From Clostridiales bacterium (GTDB taxonomy: Bacteria; Bacillota; Clostridia; Peptostreptococcales; Anaerovoracaceae), in NCBI GenBank assembly GCA_015258265.1, contig JABZIP010000006.1, positions 6,165 through 70,164 of the forward strand: a stretch of DNA of 64,000 nt. Reading direction: 5' to 3'. Shown here piece by piece: positions 48,937 to 57,760 of the stretch. Positions within the stretch are counted from its first letter, which is position 1. Every line of letters begins with the position of its first letter. Under the pieces are notes generated by a model. The model was not told the DNA's origin. It worked only from the letters and a program-made list of their open reading frames with translations, and ran no database searches. Both the position numbers and the translations under genes were made by a program.

Positions 48937-49866
48937 TCAGTTTCCCTCAATTTGTATATCGGTTTTAGGCGATTTATTAGCCAAATAAACGCCTACAAGG
49001 ACCAGCACCACTCCCGCAAACTGCCAATACGTAAGGCTCTCGTGAAGCATGGATACACCTCCGATTACTGTTATTACCGTTGTAATATTTGCAAAACTCG
49101 TGCTCCTTTCAACTCCTATATATCGAATAGCCGAGTTAATGCTGCAATATGCAATCAGCGAACATCCAAGTCCCAGATAAGCCGTTCCCGCAAGGAACCC
49201 CGCATCCGAAAAAGGCAGCATCGCCCACGACATAAAACTTTCGTGATGCAAAAATTTTTCGACAAGCGAATATCCCGTAAAAAATATAGCTCCCGCAAAG
49301 CTCACCATAAAGCTCTTTTCTATCGCGGTGTACTGCTGAAAATTGTCCGACAGCGTAAAATATATCGCCGAGGAAAGCACCGCAAGTCCGAGCATCAAAT
49401 ATCCTTTGATGTTGAAGCTGGCTTCTCCGCGAAGTCCTATCATTACAATTATCCCCACCACCGAAAGGACTATTCCGACCGCCTGAATCGGTCTTGGCTT
49501 TCTCCCCAAAATCGCTATGGCAAAAATCAATGTTACAACAGGTATCATAGCAATAAAAATGCTGCTTTCCGAAGCCGTCGTTTCGGCTATTCCGTATGTT
49601 TCCCCGATAAAATAGAAAATAGGATGCCACAAAGTCATAAACAGCAATGCTTTCAAGGATTTTCCTTTGAAATTCACTTTAAAAACGCCCGATATTATCA
49701 GAATTAAAAAAGCTACAAGGCTTATGATAAATCTCCAGCTTATAATTTCACTCCATGTATATCCGTTTGTCAGCATCTTTGTAAAAAGTATACTGAAACT
49801 CCATATGAGCTGAGTAAGCAGCATCAGCAGTATTCCTTTAGTGTTATCCGAAATGCCTTTTTTCAT
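48937..49866 (-). CDS. EamA-family (DMT) transporter
   Basis: 309 aa, ten predicted membrane helices in two EamA repeats. It starts with GILLMLLTQLIWSFSILFTKML, and the second repeat begins near residue 150. ERSTSFANITTVITVIGGVSMLHESLTYWQFAGVVLVLVGVYL is the usual C-terminal EamA ending. The substrate (amino acid or other metabolite efflux) cannot be told. It overlaps rbgA by 4 bases (ATGA) and rnhB by a few, an odd insertion into the rbgA-rnhB pair. Confidence 0.9.
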   Translation of the reverse strand: MKKGISDNTKGILLMLLTQLIWSFSILFTKMLTNGYTWSEIISWRFIISLVAFLILIISGVFKVNFKGKSLKALLFMTLWHPIFYFIGETYGIAETTASESSIFIAMIPVVTLIFAIAILGRKPRPIQAVGIVLSVVGIIVMIGLRGEASFNIKGYLMLGLAVLSSAIYFTLSDNFQQYTAIEKSFMVSFAGAIFFTGYSLVEKFLHHESFMSWAMLPFSDAGFLAGTAYLGLGCSLIAYCSINSAIRYIGVERSTSFANITTVITVIGGVSMLHESLTYWQFAGVVLVLVGVYLANKSPKTDIQIEGN

Positions 49867-50738
49867 AGTTCATCCACGCTTTCCAAACTAATATTGCCTA
49901 GCTTTCCGGCTCTAAATTCATCGAGCACATTTCTGCCCATTCTTTCGTAATCTATACGGTTGCCCTTAAGTATAAAACCTCGCTTTATTGCCATATTTTC
50001 CATATCTTCCAGCGCATTATCCGAAAGTTCCACGAGTTTGTACCTTTGCATCAGTTCGTCGGGGTAATCATCGCGCAATTTTTTTATAAGCTCGAATCCT
50101 AAATCCGATGTATTCATCGTTTCGTCTTTAATCGAGCCGCAAAAAGCTAAATTCAATCCTACTTCGGGGCTTTCGAATTTAGGCCAGAGTATTCCCGGAG
50201 TATCCAAAAGTTGCATACCATTTTTGAGCGTCAGCCACTGCTTTCCTCTCGTAATGCCCGGTTTGTCGCCTGTCATTGCGGCCTTTCTACCTATCAAAGC
50301 GTTGATTAGCGATGATTTTCCCACATTCGGTATTCCGACAATCATCAAACGTATACTCTTTTTTGCTATCGGAGCATTTGACGCATTGTGCCTTTCGTTA
50401 TATTCGGCACTTTTCGCATCTTGAAATCTTTCAATTTGCTTCAGCAAACTTGGAACTCCCTGCCCCGTCGCCGCATTTAAAGAAATCGCCATATGCCCCG
50501 CTTCCTTAAAGTATTCAAGCCATTTTTGCGTTTCTTTCGGATTCGCCAAATCCGCCTTATTGAGCACAACTACTCTAGGCTTCTTTTGAATAATCTCATC
50601 GATTATCGGATTTCTACTTGAAATCGGTATTCTCGCATCAATTATCTCGATTGCTATATCTACGAGCTTCAAATTCGCCTGAATAAGCTCGCGCGTTTTC
50701 TTCATATGCCCCGGATACCAGTTTATATTTTCAATCAT
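49863..50738 (-). CDS. rbgA: Ribosome biogenesis GTPase RbgA (YlqF)
   Basis: Circularly permuted GTPase for late 50S assembly; 291 aa. The motif order is permuted: NINWYPGHMKKTRELI, then G4 VVLNKADLA, G1 IVGIPNVGKSSLINAL, then G3 LLDTPGILWPKF. The C-terminal helical domain is complete. It lies 65 bases downstream of rplS, as in many Bacillota, but behind the rplS terminator. Confidence 0.96.
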   Translation of the reverse strand: MIENINWYPGHMKKTRELIQANLKLVDIAIEIIDARIPISSRNPIIDEIIQKKPRVVVLNKADLANPKETQKWLEYFKEAGHMAISLNAATGQGVPSLLKQIERFQDAKSAEYNERHNASNAPIAKKSIRLMIVGIPNVGKSSLINALIGRKAAMTGDKPGITRGKQWLTLKNGMQLLDTPGILWPKFESPEVGLNLAFCGSIKDETMNTSDLGFELIKKLRDDYPDELMQRYKLVELSDNALEDMENMAIKRGFILKGNRIDYERMGRNVLDEFRAGKLGNISLESVDEL

Positions 50739-50771
50739 AAAATCCCCTCGTAAATTTTAATATCTGTCCGG

Positions 50772-50802
50772 ATAAAAATAAAAGCCCTAAAAAGGGCTTT
50801 TT
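50772..50802 (-). terminator. Terminator after rplS
   Basis: AAAAGCCCT (50780-50788) pairs with AGGGCTTTT over a 4-to-5-base A-rich loop, ending at 50802. On the minus strand the stem is followed by ATTTTTATCC, giving a standard intrinsic terminator right after the rplS stop. Confidence 0.85.
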
Positions 50803-50803
50803 A

Positions 50804-51148
50804 TTATTCGTGCTTGCTTCTCATTCTAGCAGCTTTACCTGTTCTCTCTCTCATGAAGTTCAGCTTAGCTCTTCTTGCAAATCCGTGCTTAACCACTTCA
50901 ACTTTTTCGATTTTTGGTGAATTGATTGGGAATGTCTTTTCAACTCCGACACCCGAAGCAATCTTTCTAACAGTAAATGTCTGAGAAATTCCTCCGTTTT
51001 GAATCTTCAAAACATAGCCCTCGAAAATCTGAATTCTTTCGCGATTTCCTTCCTTGATTTTGATGTGTACCTTTACTGTATCGCCGACTTTAAGCTGTGG
51101 CATATCATCTCTTAGGTACTCTTTTGTGATTGACTGTAAAATGTCCAT
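50804..51148 (-). CDS. rplS: Ribosomal protein L19
   Basis: L19, 114 aa, full length. The typical [65 protein letters not shown] occupies most of the protein. It is transcribed alone, with its own promoter, an L19-type RNA leader and a terminator. Confidence 0.98.
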   Translation of the reverse strand: MDILQSITKEYLRDDMPQLKVGDTVKVHIKIKEGNRERIQIFEGYVLKIQNGGISQTFTVRKIASGVGVEKTFPINSPKIEKVEVVKHGFARRAKLNFMRERTGKAARMRSKHE

Positions 51149-51167
51149 TCTATATTCCTTCCTTTTC

Positions 51168-51237
51168 TAGATGTTCGTAGCCCCACTGCTTGCCTTACCT
51201 CTACTTGCCCTTTGTCCAGAGGAACATCCGTAATAAC
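51168..51237 (-). ncRNA. L19 ribosomal protein leader RNA
   Basis: In the rplS leader, GATGTTC (minus strand 51228-51222) pairs with GAACATC (51176-51170), enclosing a CCTCT...AGAGG stem and a GGGGCTA stretch. This closed multistem shape between promoter and rplS resembles the Firmicutes L19 leader; recognition is by pattern, not by covariance search. Confidence 0.68.
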
Positions 51238-51243
51238 ATTAGA

Positions 51244-51272
51244 ATTATATCATAATTCTAAAATGTATTCAA
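51244..51272 (-). promoter_or_regulatory. Sigma-70-type promoter of rplS
   Basis: Minus strand TTGAAT (51272-51267), 17-base spacer, extended -10 TGATATAAT with hexamer 51249-51244. The start near 51237 coincides with the beginning of the L19-type leader. Confidence 0.8.
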
Positions 51273-51287
51273 TGTTTTTTTTGCTAT

Positions 51288-52808
51288 TCATTCTTTTTTC
51301 TTTACAGCACAGTACTCAAGCAGTAATACCTCGTCGCTGTCCGGATCCACTTTGTATTTTTCATTTATCCTTCCATGCTTCATTCCGGTTGTTTTACCGC
51401 TGACATCGTCGCCTATTACCCAAAGCACCTCACTACCTATACATACCAAGGGAACATTACCGCGTTGTTCTTTGTATACCTTTTCATCCGTAAACAAGTC
51501 CTGTAATTTTTTGCTTCCCTTCATTCCCAAAGGCGAAATATAATCGCCCTGCCTACGAGTTCTAACTTGCAAGAAACGCACAAAATTGTCTTTTTCGTCT
51601 ATTTTCCCGGCTTCCGCAAGTTCAATGTCAAAAATCGCCCCGAATATCTTCTTGAAAGAAAACATTGCAAATCTTTTATTGCCGTTATTCGAAAGTCCCC
51701 TAATCCTGCTAAGTTCTTGTTTATCTCTCAAAATGCTTATTTTTAAATTTTCCTTAAGCTCTTCGTCCGAATAGTGCCCCAAGCTGTACTCATCACTCTT
51801 GAAAATACGAATTTCACCATACGAATTTGCCATAGAAAAACCTCTAGGTAAGTTTGTGCTTGCAGAGGCATTTCCCGAAAATATTATCTGGTCCATCGCT
51901 TCCATGTGGAGAGCCGTAATTCCTTGAGTAAGTCCAAGCTCCTCAAAAGCGCGTTTCAGCACCCTTCGCCTGACCGCAGGATGCAATTTTTTTAATATTT
52001 CCCTGTTAAACAAAATAGATCCGTTCATAAATGCCGCTTCCGCAAAAACCGCATCTGTCATACTAGCGAAATAATCTCTATCCTCTCTGGCAATTTGCGC
52101 AAGCCTTGCAAGAGCGTCCGTAACATTCAAATTTATCTCCTCGAGCATAGGAATAACATTAAGCCTTATTTTGTTTCTAGTGTAAATAGGCTCAAAATTG
52201 GTCGAATCCGATACGTACTTAAGTCCCCTTGCCGCGCAGTAAAGTTCTATATCATCCCTCTTTACATCAAGTAACGGTCTGATAATTTTATTACCCTCAA
52301 CGCTGCGCAAATAGTGTATTCCGGATAAGCCTTCTACACCTGTGCCGCGAATAATTCTCATCAAAACCGTTTCCGCCTGATCGTTCAGATTATGCGCTGT
52401 GGCTATAAAAACTTCGCTGACATCTTTTTCACTTCGAACTTTCTCCGCTACTTTATAGAACGCCCCATACCTGAGTTTTCTGCCCATTTCTTCAGTGCTG
52501 ATTCTGGTTTCCTTTGCAAGTTCCTCACAATTATATCTAAGCACCTCACAAGGTATACCGTTCTTTTCGCACATACGCTTTACAAATTCCTCATCTTCAT
52601 CCGCCTCTTGCCCTCTGATTTGGTGATTTACATGGACCGCGCTGACATCAAACTTATGCTCATATGACAATGCCATCAGCACATCAAGTAGACAAACCGA
52701 ATCCGCTCCGCCGGAAAGTCCTATCACTACATGGCTGTTATCCGTTATTCCTATTTCATAAAGTAATGCCGCGCTTACAAGCCTTTCAACTTTTTCAATT
52801 ATATCCAT
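51288..52808 (-). CDS. tilS: tRNA(Ile)-lysidine synthase
   Basis: Converts C34 of tRNA-Ile(CAU) to lysidine using ATP and lysine; 506 aa. The PP-loop SGGADS is at residues 32-37 (VVIGLSGGADSVCLLDVLM), with HNLNDQAETVLMRIIRGTGVEGLSGI. The C-terminal domains typical of Gram-positive TilS are present (GMKGSKKLQDLFTDEKV). It comes last in metG-tatD-tilS, 15 bases after tatD. Confidence 0.95.
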   Translation of the reverse strand: MDIIEKVERLVSAALLYEIGITDNSHVVIGLSGGADSVCLLDVLMALSYEHKFDVSAVHVNHQIRGQEADEDEEFVKRMCEKNGIPCEVLRYNCEELAKETRISTEEMGRKLRYGAFYKVAEKVRSEKDVSEVFIATAHNLNDQAETVLMRIIRGTGVEGLSGIHYLRSVEGNKIIRPLLDVKRDDIELYCAARGLKYVSDSTNFEPIYTRNKIRLNVIPMLEEINLNVTDALARLAQIAREDRDYFASMTDAVFAEAAFMNGSILFNREILKKLHPAVRRRVLKRAFEELGLTQGITALHMEAMDQIIFSGNASASTNLPRGFSMANSYGEIRIFKSDEYSLGHYSDEELKENLKISILRDKQELSRIRGLSNNGNKRFAMFSFKKIFGAIFDIELAEAGKIDEKDNFVRFLQVRTRRQGDYISPLGMKGSKKLQDLFTDEKVYKEQRGNVPLVCIGSEVLWVIGDDVSGKTTGMKHGRINEKYKVDPDSDEVLLLEYCAVKKKE

Positions 52809-52823
52809 ATTTTCTCACTTTGT

Positions 52824-53672
52824 TTAATCTTGTATACCGAAAAATCTCTTAGCGTTATCCATAGTTATTTTCGCAACATCTTCAAAGCTCATGCCCTTAA
52901 TCTCCGCCATTTTTACAGCTGTGTACTTGACATATGGCGACATATTCGGCTTGCCTCTAAACGGCTCCGGCGTAAGATACGGTGCATCGGTTTCTACAAG
53001 CAAGTAATCTATCGGTATCTCCGAAACAACTTTAACATTTTTTGCAGCATTCTTATATGTCAACGGTCCTGCCATAGAAATCGTCGCACCCAGCCGAACA
53101 TATTGTTTTGCAAGCTCGCTGCTGCCCGAATAACAATGTAATAACACTCGCGCATCGCCCCTCAAAGTTCCATCTCTAAGCACCTGTTTTGGAAAACAGT
53201 TTTTTCGTTCTTCGGAAAAAGCGCCTTCTTCGCAAAGTATATCCATTACCAGCTGATCGGCATCTCTCGAGTGTACCACTATCGGGAGCTTCAATTCATT
53301 CGCCAATCTTATCTGCGCACGAAAACATTCTTGCTGCGCATCTTCACTGTATCCCGCGTAATGAAAATCCATACCGATTTCTCCGATAGCTACCACTTTC
53401 TTTTTCCCTGCCATAAGCCTGACAAGCATCAGTGCATCTTCATCAAAATCGTTCGCAGAATGCGGATGCACTCCTACCGCAGCATAGCACCAATCGTACT
53501 TAGCTGCATTCTCAATAGCGACATTTGAGCTGAATACATCAAAACCTATATCAACTACATTCGCCACTTCCGATTCTTCAATCAGCTTTGCGAGCTTCTC
53601 CCGATCTACAGGGGTATATCGCTCTTCGTTTAAATGCGTATGTGAGTCAAAGAGTATCTTATTTAACTGCAT
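52824..53672 (-). CDS. TatD-family deoxyribonuclease
   Basis: Metal-dependent hydrolase of the TatD/YcfH family, 282 aa from ATG 53672. This start has GGAGG at good spacing and overlaps the metG stop by 14 bases. An upstream ATG at 53765 would add 31 arginine- and cysteine-rich residues that are only the metG gene in another frame. Metal ligands are visible in FDSHTHLNEERY (HxH), AIGEIGMDFHYAGY, IVVHSRDAD and ETDAPYLTPEPFRGKPN. DNA repair or degradation roles are reported for the family. Confidence 0.94.
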   Translation of the reverse strand: MQLNKILFDSHTHLNEERYTPVDREKLAKLIEESEVANVVDIGFDVFSSNVAIENAAKYDWCYAAVGVHPHSANDFDEDALMLVRLMAGKKKVVAIGEIGMDFHYAGYSEDAQQECFRAQIRLANELKLPIVVHSRDADQLVMDILCEEGAFSEERKNCFPKQVLRDGTLRGDARVLLHCYSGSSELAKQYVRLGATISMAGPLTYKNAAKNVKVVSEIPIDYLLVETDAPYLTPEPFRGKPNMSPYVKYTAVKMAEIKGMSFEDVAKITMDNAKRFFGIQD

Positions 53673-55614
53673 CTCCCGCCTCCGCATCCGCAGTCGCAAA
53701 TATATCCTTTCCATTAGAATCCGCAAACAGCAACATACCTTGCGATTCCTCGCCGCGCAGAACAATCTTCTTTAAATTGGCAACTACTATAACCTTTTGT
53801 CCTACTGCGCAATCAGGATCTATACTTTCCGCAACTCCGGAAACTATCTGTCGAATCTCGCCTCCTACTTTTACCTTGAAAATCAAGAGTTTATCTGCTT
53901 TAGGGTGCTTTTTAGCTTCAACTATCTCCCCTACTCTCAAATCAATCTTAGCAAAATCCTCTATGCCTATTTCCGGTTTTACTTCAGCTTCTTCCTTTTT
54001 AACTTCATTCGTTTTTTGTGCTTCCTCTTGCTCTTTTTGTAGTCTTTCAAGCTCTTTTTCAACATCTATTCTAGGGAAAAGAGCTTCTCCTTTTTTGATA
54101 ATTACACCGCCCAGTTTGTCAAACTCAAATGCTTCTTCCCATTCGACCGAGTTTCCCGCAAGTCCGATAGACTCAAAAATCTTTTCGCTTGTCGTATGCA
54201 TAAACGGATAAATTAGTATAGCCACGATTCTTATTACTTCTGTAAGAGTTTTTAAAACCGCATCCAAATTATCCGCATCTTTTTCGTCTTTCGCAAGCGC
54301 CCACGGCATTGTTTCATCTATATACTTGTTAGCTCTCCTTATTACAATCCACGCTTCTTCCAGAGCCATATTGAAACTGAATTCATTCATATGCGCTTCA
54401 AGTTTTTTGCCCGCTTCCAATGCCGTTTCCTTCAAATCCGCTGTCGCATTCACAACAACTTCGCTAAGTTTATCGTTTTGCGGCATATGCGGTAGCTTTG
54501 AATCTCTATACTTTTCGACCATGGATGCAGTTCTTGATACCAAATTTCCCAAATCGTTAGCCAAATCCGAATTTAGCCGCCTTATGAGCGCTTCTGTTGT
54601 ATAAGTTCCGTCGCTACCGAATGTAAACTCTCTAAGCAAGAAATACTTGAGCGCATCCACCCCATATAGTTCGATAAGTTTTACAGGATCCACTACATTG
54701 CCTGTAGATTTCCCCATTTTCTTACCGTCCAAAAGGAGCCATCCGTGTCCAAGTACCTGTTTAGGCAAAGGTACATCGAGCGACATAAGCATTGCCGGCC
54801 ATATTACGCTGTGGAAGCGAACGATTTCTTTTCCTACCAAATGAACATTTGCAGGCCAAAACTCGCTATATAACGGAGTTTCATCGGGATAACCAAGTGC
54901 AGTAATATAGTTTGCAAGCGCATCCAGCCAAACATAAATTACATGTTTTTCGTCTATAGGAACAGGAATTCCCCAATCAAAAGTAGATCTGGATATACAT
55001 AAGTCTTCCAAACCTTGCGATACAAACGCTTTCATCTCATTTCGTCTGCTCTCGGGTTGCAAAAATTCAGGATTGCTGTCGTAAAGTTCAAGTAATCTGT
55101 CTTGATATTTGGACATTCTGAAAAAATACGCCTCTTCTTTCGCCGTTTGAACCGGTCTGCCGCAATCAGGGCAACATCCGTCATTTAACTGCGTAGGTGT
55201 CCAAAACGCTTCACAAGGTTTACAATAATGTCCCTCGTATTCCCCTTTGTAAATATCACCTTTTTCGTACATTTTGAGAAATAATCTCTGCACCCTCGTC
55301 ATATGTCGTTCTTCTGTCGTACGAATAAAATCATCATATGAAATTTCTATTATTTTCCATAATTTTTTTATTCCTGCAACTATTTCATCTACATATTCCT
55401 TTGGTGTAACGCCCTTTTCAATCGCCTTATCCTGAATTTTTTGACCGTGCTCGTCAGTACCTGTCAAAAACCTTACATTGTAACCCGAAAGTCTTTTAAA
55501 TCTCGCCATTGCATCCGCCATTACCGTACAATATGTATGTCCTATATGCAAGCTCGCACTGGGATAGTAAATCGGCGTTGTAATATAATAATTTCCTTTT
55601 TGCGTATTTTTCAT
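53659..55614 (-). CDS. metG: Methionyl-tRNA synthetase
   Basis: Class I synthetase of 651 aa. HIGH is in SASLHIGHTYC near residue 21. Zinc-knuckle cysteines are at CKPCEAFW and CCPDCGRPV, and the KMSKS equivalent reads KMGKS (GKKMGKSTGNVVDP). An acidic/Lys linker (about residues 500-545) leads to a C-terminal EMAP-II-like tRNA-binding domain (FAKIDLRVGEIVEAKKHPKADKLL). Promoter and palindrome upstream at 55719-55759. First gene of metG-tatD-tilS. Confidence 0.98.
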   Translation of the reverse strand: MKNTQKGNYYITTPIYYPSASLHIGHTYCTVMADAMARFKRLSGYNVRFLTGTDEHGQKIQDKAIEKGVTPKEYVDEIVAGIKKLWKIIEISYDDFIRTTEERHMTRVQRLFLKMYEKGDIYKGEYEGHYCKPCEAFWTPTQLNDGCCPDCGRPVQTAKEEAYFFRMSKYQDRLLELYDSNPEFLQPESRRNEMKAFVSQGLEDLCISRSTFDWGIPVPIDEKHVIYVWLDALANYITALGYPDETPLYSEFWPANVHLVGKEIVRFHSVIWPAMLMSLDVPLPKQVLGHGWLLLDGKKMGKSTGNVVDPVKLIELYGVDALKYFLLREFTFGSDGTYTTEALIRRLNSDLANDLGNLVSRTASMVEKYRDSKLPHMPQNDKLSEVVVNATADLKETALEAGKKLEAHMNEFSFNMALEEAWIVIRRANKYIDETMPWALAKDEKDADNLDAVLKTLTEVIRIVAILIYPFMHTTSEKIFESIGLAGNSVEWEEAFEFDKLGGVIIKKGEALFPRIDVEKELERLQKEQEEAQKTNEVKKEEAEVKPEIGIEDFAKIDLRVGEIVEAKKHPKADKLLIFKVKVGGEIRQIVSGVAESIDPDCAVGQKVIVVANLKKIVLRGEESQGMLLFADSNGKDIFATADAEAGDAVK

Positions 55615-55718
55615 CTATATGCCCCCCTTTTAATATATGATATTTATAATCAACCCTCTTCTATTACTGATATTACTACTGTTTTATCAAATAAACGTTT
55701 TTTGCTATGTTCCTTTTC

Positions 55719-55759
55719 TTTTGTAATGAAATTGTATTACAAAATTTGGTTTATGTCAA
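55719..55759 (-). promoter_or_regulatory. Promoter of metG-tatD-tilS with a palindrome over the -10 region
   Basis: Minus strand TTGACA (55759-55754), 17-base spacer, TACAAT (55736-55731). A perfect 9-bp inverted repeat TTTTGTAAT-N8-ATTACAAAA (55719-55744) covers the -10 and start site, as a repressor site would. No T-box or S-box is evident in the ~105-base leader. Confidence 0.7.
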
Positions 55760-55770
55760 ATCCTGCCTAC

Positions 55771-55805
55771 TTTATGATAATCTTAAAGGCTAATGCTATC
55801 ATAAA
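55771..55805. repeat. Inverted repeat between uvrC and the metG promoter
   Basis: TTTATGATA (55771-55779) is repeated inverted as TATCATAAA (55797-55805) with a 17-base spacer. There is no T-run beside it, so it is not an evident terminator. With the palindrome at 55719-55744 it accounts for most structure in the 221-base gap. Confidence 0.55.
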
Positions 55806-55835
55806 CGATTGCGGCAAATATAACAAGAACAGTTT

Positions 55836-57758
55836 TTATTTGTCAAAAAATTCTCGAACCGCCTTTGCTGCCGACTCGTTCATTTTCGGCGCTTTTGCAA
55901 GCTCATCAAGCTCTGCATTTTTGATAGCGTCGATATTTCCAAAGTGTGCAAGCAGTGCTGTACGCCTTGCTTCACCGATTCCTTTAATATCGTCGAGCAC
56001 CGACGCTACAATGCGCTTGCCTCGCAGCTTTTTGTGATAGTCTATTGAAAATCTGTGAACTTCTTCCTGTATAATGCCTATATACTTAAATAAAAGCGGA
56101 TTGTCCCTAAGTTCAAGCTCACAAAATCCGTCAAACTCAGCGGAAAATTTTCCCATATTGTTCTTCTCTTCTCCACGCGACGGAAAATTTTCCATAGCAG
56201 CGACGCACGGCTTAAAGACGAGTGCCCTGCTTCTATGATGCTCGTCTTTAGCCATTCCGACAATCGGGATATCAACCTTGAGGGCGGCAAGTGCCTGCAT
56301 ACCTGCAGACACTTGCCCCTTGCCGCCGTCCAGCAATATCAAATCCGGCAAGGGGAGGAAGGCGGGCTCGCCCGCCTTCGCCGCCCGCAGTCTGCGATAA
56401 AGCGCCTCTTGCATACTGCCGTAATCGTTCGGTCCTTCAACTGTTCGGATTTTAAATCGTCTATAACTTTTTTTATCCGCAACAAGTTCATTAAACACTA
56501 CCATGCCGGCAACACTATCAATTCCATTTGTGTTTGATATATCGTAAGCCTCCACCCTATACCCCTGCGGCAGCTGCGATATATCATTTCCTTTTATTTG
56601 AGATATTATCTTATTAAATTCTTCTCGTACTTTGTCTGCACGCTCTTTTTTATTTTTCTCTCTTAAATCTATGCTTCCCTTCAATTCCACGCTGTCCTTT
56701 TGGGCGAGCTCCAGAATTTCCTTCTTGTTTCCCCGCTGCGGAACATAAATTTCGACTTTCCTGCCTGCTATATTACTCAAAAATTCCGCAATCAATTCCT
56801 GTTCAGGCAATTCTTCTTCTATCAAAATTTGATACGGCAAATTCATACTGCCCGCATAATACTGCTTTATGAACTCGCTTACGCTCTCCTTCTTGTCAAG
56901 CGCTCCCGACATCACAAAATATTCCCTTTGAACCAGCTTCCCTTCTCTTACCAAAAACTGTACGGCATAGCACTTCTCTCCTGTTTTTATTCCCAGCACT
57001 ACATCTATGTCCTTTATTCCGAATATGCTTGCTCTTTGCGTTTCACTGATACTTTCTATCGCAGCCAGCTGATCTCGTATCTTCGCCGCTTTTTCGAAAT
57101 CCAAGTTTTCAGAAGCATCATCCATTTCTTTTTCAAGTTTACGCTTCAGATTTCCCGTCTTTCCCGATAAAAATTCCTGTATCTCGTCTATCTTCTTTAA
57201 ATATTCATCCGGATCTACTTTACCTGTGCAAATTCCTTCGCATTTTCCTATATAAAAATTCAAACACGGTCTGAAATTCTTTGGAAAAGTTCGCATATTG
57301 CAACGTTTGATGCTATATATATCCATCAAAAGCTCCACTATTTTGGTTACAGAACCGGCATCCGAATACGGCCCGAAATATCGGCTTTTTTTCCTATCCG
57401 TCCGTCTGGTTTTTAAAATTCGCGGAAATTTTTCACCGAGCGTAATTTCGATATAAGGATAGCTTTTATCATCTCTAAGCAGAACATTATATTTGGGTGC
57501 ATACTTTTTAATTAAATTGCACTCGAGTATAAGCGCTTCCATTTCACCGGCAGCCAAAATATACTCAAATTCTTCAATATTTTCGACCATGGCACGCACT
57601 TTAGGCGAATGTTTGCTACTATTTCTAAAATACTGCGATACTCTTTTTTTCAGAGATATAGCTTTTCCTACATATATTACTTGTCCCAGCTTATCTTTGT
57701 GTAAATAAACTCCGGGAGAATCCGGTAATTTTTTCAAATTTTCTTTTATATCAAACAT
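55836..57758 (-). CDS. uvrC: Excinuclease ABC subunit C
   Basis: Makes the dual incisions in nucleotide excision repair; 640 aa. An N-terminal GIY-YIG nuclease (SPGVYLHKDKLGQVIYVGKAISLKKRVSQYF), a UvrB-contacting UVR motif (KRKLEKEMDDASENLDFEKAAKIRDQ near residue 210), an RNase H-like C-terminal nuclease (RVEAYDISNTNGIDSVAGMVVF; PDLILLDGGKGQ) and a terminal helix-hairpin-helix (DIKGIGEARRTALLAHFG) are all present. It follows the carboxypeptidase gene by two bases with no clear ribosome site, so coupling is likely. Confidence 0.97.
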   Translation of the reverse strand: MFDIKENLKKLPDSPGVYLHKDKLGQVIYVGKAISLKKRVSQYFRNSSKHSPKVRAMVENIEEFEYILAAGEMEALILECNLIKKYAPKYNVLLRDDKSYPYIEITLGEKFPRILKTRRTDRKKSRYFGPYSDAGSVTKIVELLMDIYSIKRCNMRTFPKNFRPCLNFYIGKCEGICTGKVDPDEYLKKIDEIQEFLSGKTGNLKRKLEKEMDDASENLDFEKAAKIRDQLAAIESISETQRASIFGIKDIDVVLGIKTGEKCYAVQFLVREGKLVQREYFVMSGALDKKESVSEFIKQYYAGSMNLPYQILIEEELPEQELIAEFLSNIAGRKVEIYVPQRGNKKEILELAQKDSVELKGSIDLREKNKKERADKVREEFNKIISQIKGNDISQLPQGYRVEAYDISNTNGIDSVAGMVVFNELVADKKSYRRFKIRTVEGPNDYGSMQEALYRRLRAAKAGEPAFLPLPDLILLDGGKGQVSAGMQALAALKVDIPIVGMAKDEHHRSRALVFKPCVAAMENFPSRGEEKNNMGKFSAEFDGFCELELRDNPLLFKYIGIIQEEVHRFSIDYHKKLRGKRIVASVLDDIKGIGEARRTALLAHFGNIDAIKNAELDELAKAPKMNESAAKAVREFFDK

Positions 57759-57760
57759 AA

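Noticed and set aside
48952..49707. 251-aa plus-strand ORF opposite the EamA transporter gene
   Set aside because: Arg/Ser/Tyr-rich shadow of the transporter frame.
53673..53765. 31-residue N-terminal extension of TatD
   Set aside because: These codons are metG sequence in another frame; ATG 53672 has GGAGG.
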